DNA of 64,000 nt from Rhodohalobacter sp. SW132 (GTDB lineage: Bacteria > Bacteroidota > Rhodothermia > Balneolales > Balneolaceae): NCBI RefSeq assembly GCF_003390325.1, contig NZ_QUOK01000001.1:434001-498000 (forward strand), written 5' to 3'. How positions within the stretch are numbered: the first letter of the stretch is position 1; each line of letters opens with the position of its first letter. The notes beneath the pieces are model-generated. The model did not search any database. It worked only from the letters and a program-made list of their open reading frames with translations, and was not told where the DNA came from. Made by a program: the position numbers and the translations under genes. Below are positions 60,923-64,000 of the stretch, in pieces.

Positions 60923-61611
60923 ACTACTCCTTCTTCGTTTAGTCGCCCTTTTGATGGTTTAAACGATTCAATTCTGTTTTCATTACCGTTCATGAGCCGG
61001 TTTATGTTTCCTTTGTGTTTTATAATAATACCAAGTGCAATCACACTGCTAAAAATGATAATACTGCCATCGATATGCCAATCAAATCCGTATCGCAAAA
61101 TCAATTGTGAAAAAGGGTATACAAACGCGCCGACTATAGAGGCAAGCGATACGTACCGGGTAGAAAACATAATGATTAAAAAGAGTGCCAGTGTAATGGA
61201 TATCGATAAAGGTTCAATTCCATAAAGCATACCACAAGCTGTTGCAGCACCCTTGCCCCCGCTGAAATTTGCATACACCGGAAACATGTGCCCAATAACA
61301 GCAAAAACCCCACTGAGAATCAACACCATTGAGTTTATGTCCCAATTCTCATAAAGTACTAATGGCCCGCTTCCCACATGAAACGCCAGCTGGCTCACAA
61401 AAAGGGTGCAGAAGAGTCCTTTTCCAAAATCAAAGAGCAGCACGAGGGTTCCTGCCTTCCAGCCAAGAATTCTGAATGTGTTTGTAGCACCGGCATTTCC
61501 GCTACCGTGTTCGCGAATGTCCACATTCCGGACAAATTTACCGTACCAGAGCGAGCTGGGAATAGCCCCGATCAGGTAGCTGATAACAATAACAGTAAGT
61601 AGTGATATCAT
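60919..61611 (-). CDS. plsY: Glycerol-3-phosphate acyltransferase PlsY
   Basis: A 230-residue inner-membrane enzyme that acylates glycerol-3-phosphate with acyl-phosphate. Motifs: YLIGAIPSSLWYGK, REHGSGNAGATNTFRILGWK, GHMFPVYANFSGGKGAATAC and SLASIVGAFVYP. The last of these and the GSGNAGATN and GGKGAAT loops are those that form the active site. The ATG at 61611 (MISLLTVIVISYLIGAIPSS) is preferred over a TTG at 61626. It precedes gpsA with a 4-base overlap. Length is close to the family usual. Confidence 0.94.
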   Translation of the reverse strand: MISLLTVIVISYLIGAIPSSLWYGKFVRNVDIREHGSGNAGATNTFRILGWKAGTLVLLFDFGKGLFCTLFVSQLAFHVGSGPLVLYENWDINSMVLILSGVFAVIGHMFPVYANFSGGKGAATACGMLYGIEPLSISITLALFLIIMFSTRYVSLASIVGAFVYPFSQLILRYGFDWHIDGSIIIFSSVIALGIIIKHKGNINRLMNGNENRIESFKPSKGRLNEEGVV

Positions 61612-61702
61612 TGAAAGCGATTCCAAATAGATTTCAATTCAACTACATTATAAGAAATTGCCGAATGAATCGAGAGATAAGTTTTACATACCGACTCATT
61701 TC

Positions 61703-61734
61703 AAAACAAAAAAACCGACACCTAAATGTCGGTT
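61703..61734 (-). terminator. Intrinsic terminator after lipA
   Basis: On the minus strand AACCGACA (61734-61727), loop TTTAGG, TGTCGGTT (61720-61713), then TTTTTTG. It lies 28 bases after the lipA stop and before plsY. Confidence 0.75.
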
Positions 61735-61761
61735 CTTATTTGTGAAATTTTAAACAACTGC

Positions 61762-62643
61762 CTAAACGTGTCGTTCTGCGTGATAGGATGATCGAACGAG
61801 CGGCCCGCTCTCTACGTGTTCAAGACCAAGATTTTCGCCGATCTCTTTATATTCGGCAAACTGGTTGGGATGCACCCACTCCACTACCGGATGATGCATT
61901 TTGGTTGGCTGCATGTATTGGCCGATCGTAAGCACATCCACATTGTGATCCACACAATCCTGCATCAGTTCAATAACTTCTTCTCGGGTTTCACCCAAAC
62001 CTACCATAATCCCGGTTTTTGTCCGCAACCCCTGGTCCTTACAGCGCTGCAGAAGCTCCAGAGAACGCTCATATTTCGCCTGAGGCCGCACGGATCGGTA
62101 AAGGCGGGGAACGGTCTCGAGATTGTGACTCAAAACGTCAGGCGGAGTATCAATCACGATTTGTAGTGCGTCATCCCACGCACCTCTGAAATCGGGAATC
62201 AGTGATTCTATGGTTACTCCCTCAATCATTTCGCGAAGCACTTTATGACACTCTGCAAATATCGGTGCACCGCCATCTTTTCTCTCATCGCGGTTTACAG
62301 AGGTAAGCACCACATGTTTCAGTTTCATTTTTGATGCGGCATCAGCCACACGCCGCGGCTCATCCCAGTCGAGACCCTGCACCGGACGCCCGGTTTTAAT
62401 GGCACAGAAAGCGCACGAACGGGTGCATATATCACCCAGAATCATAAACGTAGCCGTTCCGGCACCCCAGCATTCGCCCATATTCGGGCAGCGGGCCTCA
62501 GAACAAACGGTATTCAGATTGTTCTTCCTGATGGTATCGGAAACTTCTTTAAACTTCTCTCCGGATGGAAGTTTTACACGGAGCCAGTCCGGACGTCTCT
62601 GCCCGGGTGTGGAATCTTCTAATACGTTTAATTCTTTAATCAT
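61762..62643 (-). CDS. lipA: Lipoyl synthase
   Basis: A 293-residue radical-SAM enzyme that inserts two sulfurs into octanoyl groups to make lipoate. Two cysteine triads are visible: the auxiliary-cluster [13 protein letters not shown] and the SAM-cluster CTRSCAFC. Other motifs are [42 protein letters not shown] and [10 protein letters not shown], with [12 protein letters not shown] and [13 protein letters not shown] at the end, whose Ser is a ligand in the family. It follows lipB by 110 bases and is ended by the terminator at 61703. The products supply GcvT's partner H protein. Confidence 0.97.
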   Translation of the reverse strand: MIKELNVLEDSTPGQRRPDWLRVKLPSGEKFKEVSDTIRKNNLNTVCSEARCPNMGECWGAGTATFMILGDICTRSCAFCAIKTGRPVQGLDWDEPRRVADAASKMKLKHVVLTSVNRDERKDGGAPIFAECHKVLREMIEGVTIESLIPDFRGAWDDALQIVIDTPPDVLSHNLETVPRLYRSVRPQAKYERSLELLQRCKDQGLRTKTGIMVGLGETREEVIELMQDCVDHNVDVLTIGQYMQPTKMHHPVVEWVHPNQFAEYKEIGENLGLEHVESGPLVRSSYHAERHV

Positions 62644-62753
62644 TACGCTTCTTTTAAAATTTGATCAGAATGATATTCTTTCTACCTGAAGATAGTGTGA
62701 ATTTTGGAAAGGTGTTACCCAACCGTGCCGACTGATTATCCGAGTTGAACATA

Positions 62754-63497
62754 TTACCCGCTTACAGCCACCGAACCTGATAGTTTCTGTTTGAGATCGG
62801 AGAGTGTCTTTCCGGAAACGGCATGTGCACCAAATTGATTGGCAAAGTGAACTGCAATTCGCTCTTTTACTTCGGTTATATCCAACGACCGACCGGCTAA
62901 CTCGGATAACCCGGAAACTTTCTTGTCTGATATGCCGCACGGTACGATGTGATCAAAGTAACTAAGATCCGTGGATACATTCAGAGCGAAACCATGCATG
63001 GTAACCCAGCGCGAGCAACGAATTCCCATTGCACAAATTTTTTGCTGACCTACCCACACTCCGGTCAAACCATCAATTCTTCCCGCTTTAATACCAAAAT
63101 CACTGCAGGTTTTTATGATAACCTCTTCCAGGTAGCGCAGATATTTGTGCACATCCGTAAAATGTCTGTCCAGGTCCAAAATCGGGTAGCCGACAATCTG
63201 TCCCGGTCCGTGATAGGTAATATCTCCGCCCCGGTCGTTTTCTATAAATTCTGCTTCAATCTCATTCAGTTCAGCGGCACTTTTCAATAGGTGGCCCGCA
63301 TCGCCGCTTTTCCCAAGCGTGTACACGTGGGGGTGTTCTACAAACAGAAGGGAATCGGAGACTGGTTTTCCCTCCTCAGGTGCAGCTCTGAACCGTAGTT
63401 TTTGATCGATCAGTTGCTTTTGCAGGCGGCGCTGCAGATCCCAGGCTTCACGATATGGTATTCTGCCGATATCGAATATTTCTACCGATTTACTCAT
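62754..63497 (-). CDS. lipB: Octanoyltransferase LipB
   Basis: A 247-residue enzyme that transfers octanoyl from acyl carrier protein to lipoyl domains. Motifs: HPHVYTLGKSGDAGHLL, ENDRGGDITYHGPGQIVGYP, GLTGVWVGQQKICAMGIRCS and MHGFALNVSTDLSYFDHIVP with CGISDKKVSGL. The catalytic Cys and Lys of the family (C in PCGI, K in QQKICAMG) are present. The ATG at 63497 (MSKSVEIFDIG) is used; an upstream in-frame start at 63557 adds 20 residues with no family match. It is upstream of lipA, as expected. Confidence 0.95.
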   Translation of the reverse strand: MSKSVEIFDIGRIPYREAWDLQRRLQKQLIDQKLRFRAAPEEGKPVSDSLLFVEHPHVYTLGKSGDAGHLLKSAAELNEIEAEFIENDRGGDITYHGPGQIVGYPILDLDRHFTDVHKYLRYLEEVIIKTCSDFGIKAGRIDGLTGVWVGQQKICAMGIRCSRWVTMHGFALNVSTDLSYFDHIVPCGISDKKVSGLSELAGRSLDITEVKERIAVHFANQFGAHAVSGKTLSDLKQKLSGSVAVSG

Positions 63498-63608
63498 GCC
63501 TGAAGATAAGGAAAAGGAAGCATAATGCCCATACGCACACTGCCCGTCAAAGCTCAACGGGCAGTGTTAAAGGTGAACGATCTTACCGGGCTGATTGCCA
63601 GGTATTTA

Positions 63609-64000
63609 TCAGCGAAGTGTAAAGGTAATCGGCATGGTATATTGAACCCGAACCGGTCGGCCGCGCTGCATCCCCGGCGTAAATTGCGCATTTCTTATAA
63701 CCCGAAGGGCTTCTTCATCACAACCTCCTCCGATTCCCCGAATGACCTGGGGGTTTTCTACTTCACCCTTCTCGTTGATGATAAACTGCACAATGACCCG
63801 CCCCTGAATGTTCGCACGAGCTGCAAGTTCGGGATAGCGGACTTCCTGCTGCAGTGCGGAAACACCGCCTTTCAGCTGCGGCATATCCTCGACGAAAACG
63901 AAGAAATCCTCTTCCGGTTCATCCGCATCTTCACGTTGTGGGGGCGGTGGTGGTGGTAGATGTCCGTCACTAAAGAGATTCAGCTCTGAATCGATCATGA
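63609..64000 (-). CDS. TonB-family protein, C-terminal part (cut by right edge)
   Basis: The minus-strand frame is open to the right edge and codes for the C-terminal 130 residues of a TonB-like protein. A Pro-rich linker (PPPPPPQREDADEPEEDFF) precedes MPQLKGGVSALQQEVRYPEL, ANIQGRVIVQFIINEKGEVE and DEEALRVIRNAQFTPGMQRG, then PITFTLR: the TonB_C domain with the YPxxA pattern. The membrane anchor would lie outside. It is a second, separate energy transducer beside 40153-40983. The 111-base gap to lipB holds no other gene. Confidence 0.9.
   Translation of the reverse strand, partial: MIDSELNLFSDGHLPPPPPPQREDADEPEEDFFVFVEDMPQLKGGVSALQQEVRYPELAARANIQGRVIVQFIINEKGEVENPQVIRGIGGGCDEEALRVIRNAQFTPGMQRGRPVRVQYTMPITFTLR

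Overview
The window looks like chromosome of a Gram-negative member of the Bacteroidota/Rhodothermota/Balneolota assemblage, most likely Balneolaceae-like. This is inferred from gene content, not from a marker gene. Signs are several outer-membrane barrels and lipoproteins, a hybrid two-component system with a periplasmic propeller and AraC output, a DUF4270-like lipoprotein, HU-like/SPOR proteins, a stand-alone GT5 domain, an Rho without an obvious helical N-domain, and frequent TTG/GTG starts. No rRNA, tRNA, CRISPR array, prophage or intact insertion sequence was seen.

Layout. (1) 1-2847, minus: a MacA/MacB-like export system with an adaptor and two tandem FtsX-type permeases; the second runs off the left edge. 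(2) 3086-6500, plus: an SLC13-type anion symporter, a lone receiver and a cyclic-nucleotide-domain histidine kinase. (3) 6501-16441, mixed strands: accessory metabolism and transport (YfcC carrier, Smr protein, orphan PTS IIC-like permease, porin, APH-kinase fusion, hemolysin III, sterol-desaturase family, LolC/E-like permease), with dispersed palindromic repeats and a probable transposase scrap. (4) 16562-25971, plus: glycogen branching enzyme, 4-alpha-glucanotransferase, phosphosulfolactate synthase (ComA), a one-domain glycogen-synthase homologue and a lipoprotein/barrel/TPR set, closed by a strong terminator. (5) rho, then a minus pair (TlpA-like thioredoxin, Mrp ATPase). (6) 29479-40983, plus: a tight run of about twelve genes (cupin, gcvT, comB, ftsK, lolA, flippase, barrel, HU-like, HU-like/SPOR, exbB/tolQ, exbD/tolR, tonB) ending at a terminator. 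(7) 41324-55482: a truncated sensor relic, an intact 1470-residue hybrid sensor with twelve near-identical 42-residue repeats, a small NTF2-like lipoprotein, an SDR, and a coupled phosphatase/ABM/kinase operon. (8) 56052-64000: PLP decarboxylase, Hsp33, then minus-strand iscA-like, AlbA_2, gpsA, plsY, lipA, lipB and the end of a TonB protein.

How genes connect. ComA and ComB together give the first two steps from phosphoenolpyruvate and sulfite to sulfolactate. LipA/LipB make the lipoyl cofactor that the GcvT glycine-cleavage system uses on its H protein. GpsA and PlsY start phospholipid synthesis. FtsK, the HU/SPOR pair and the ExbB/ExbD/TonB set point to chromosome, septum and envelope functions clustered together.

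The observations I rate highest are: a 34-bp AraC-type box with two half-sites 21 bp apart, found in three intergenic regions downstream of the AraC-output hybrid sensor; the split HU/HU-SPOR pair that could link DNA to septal peptidoglycan; the RsbU-like phosphatase / double-ABM / Ser-Thr kinase-TPR operon; the ComA+ComB pair; and two or three families of dispersed palindromic repeats.
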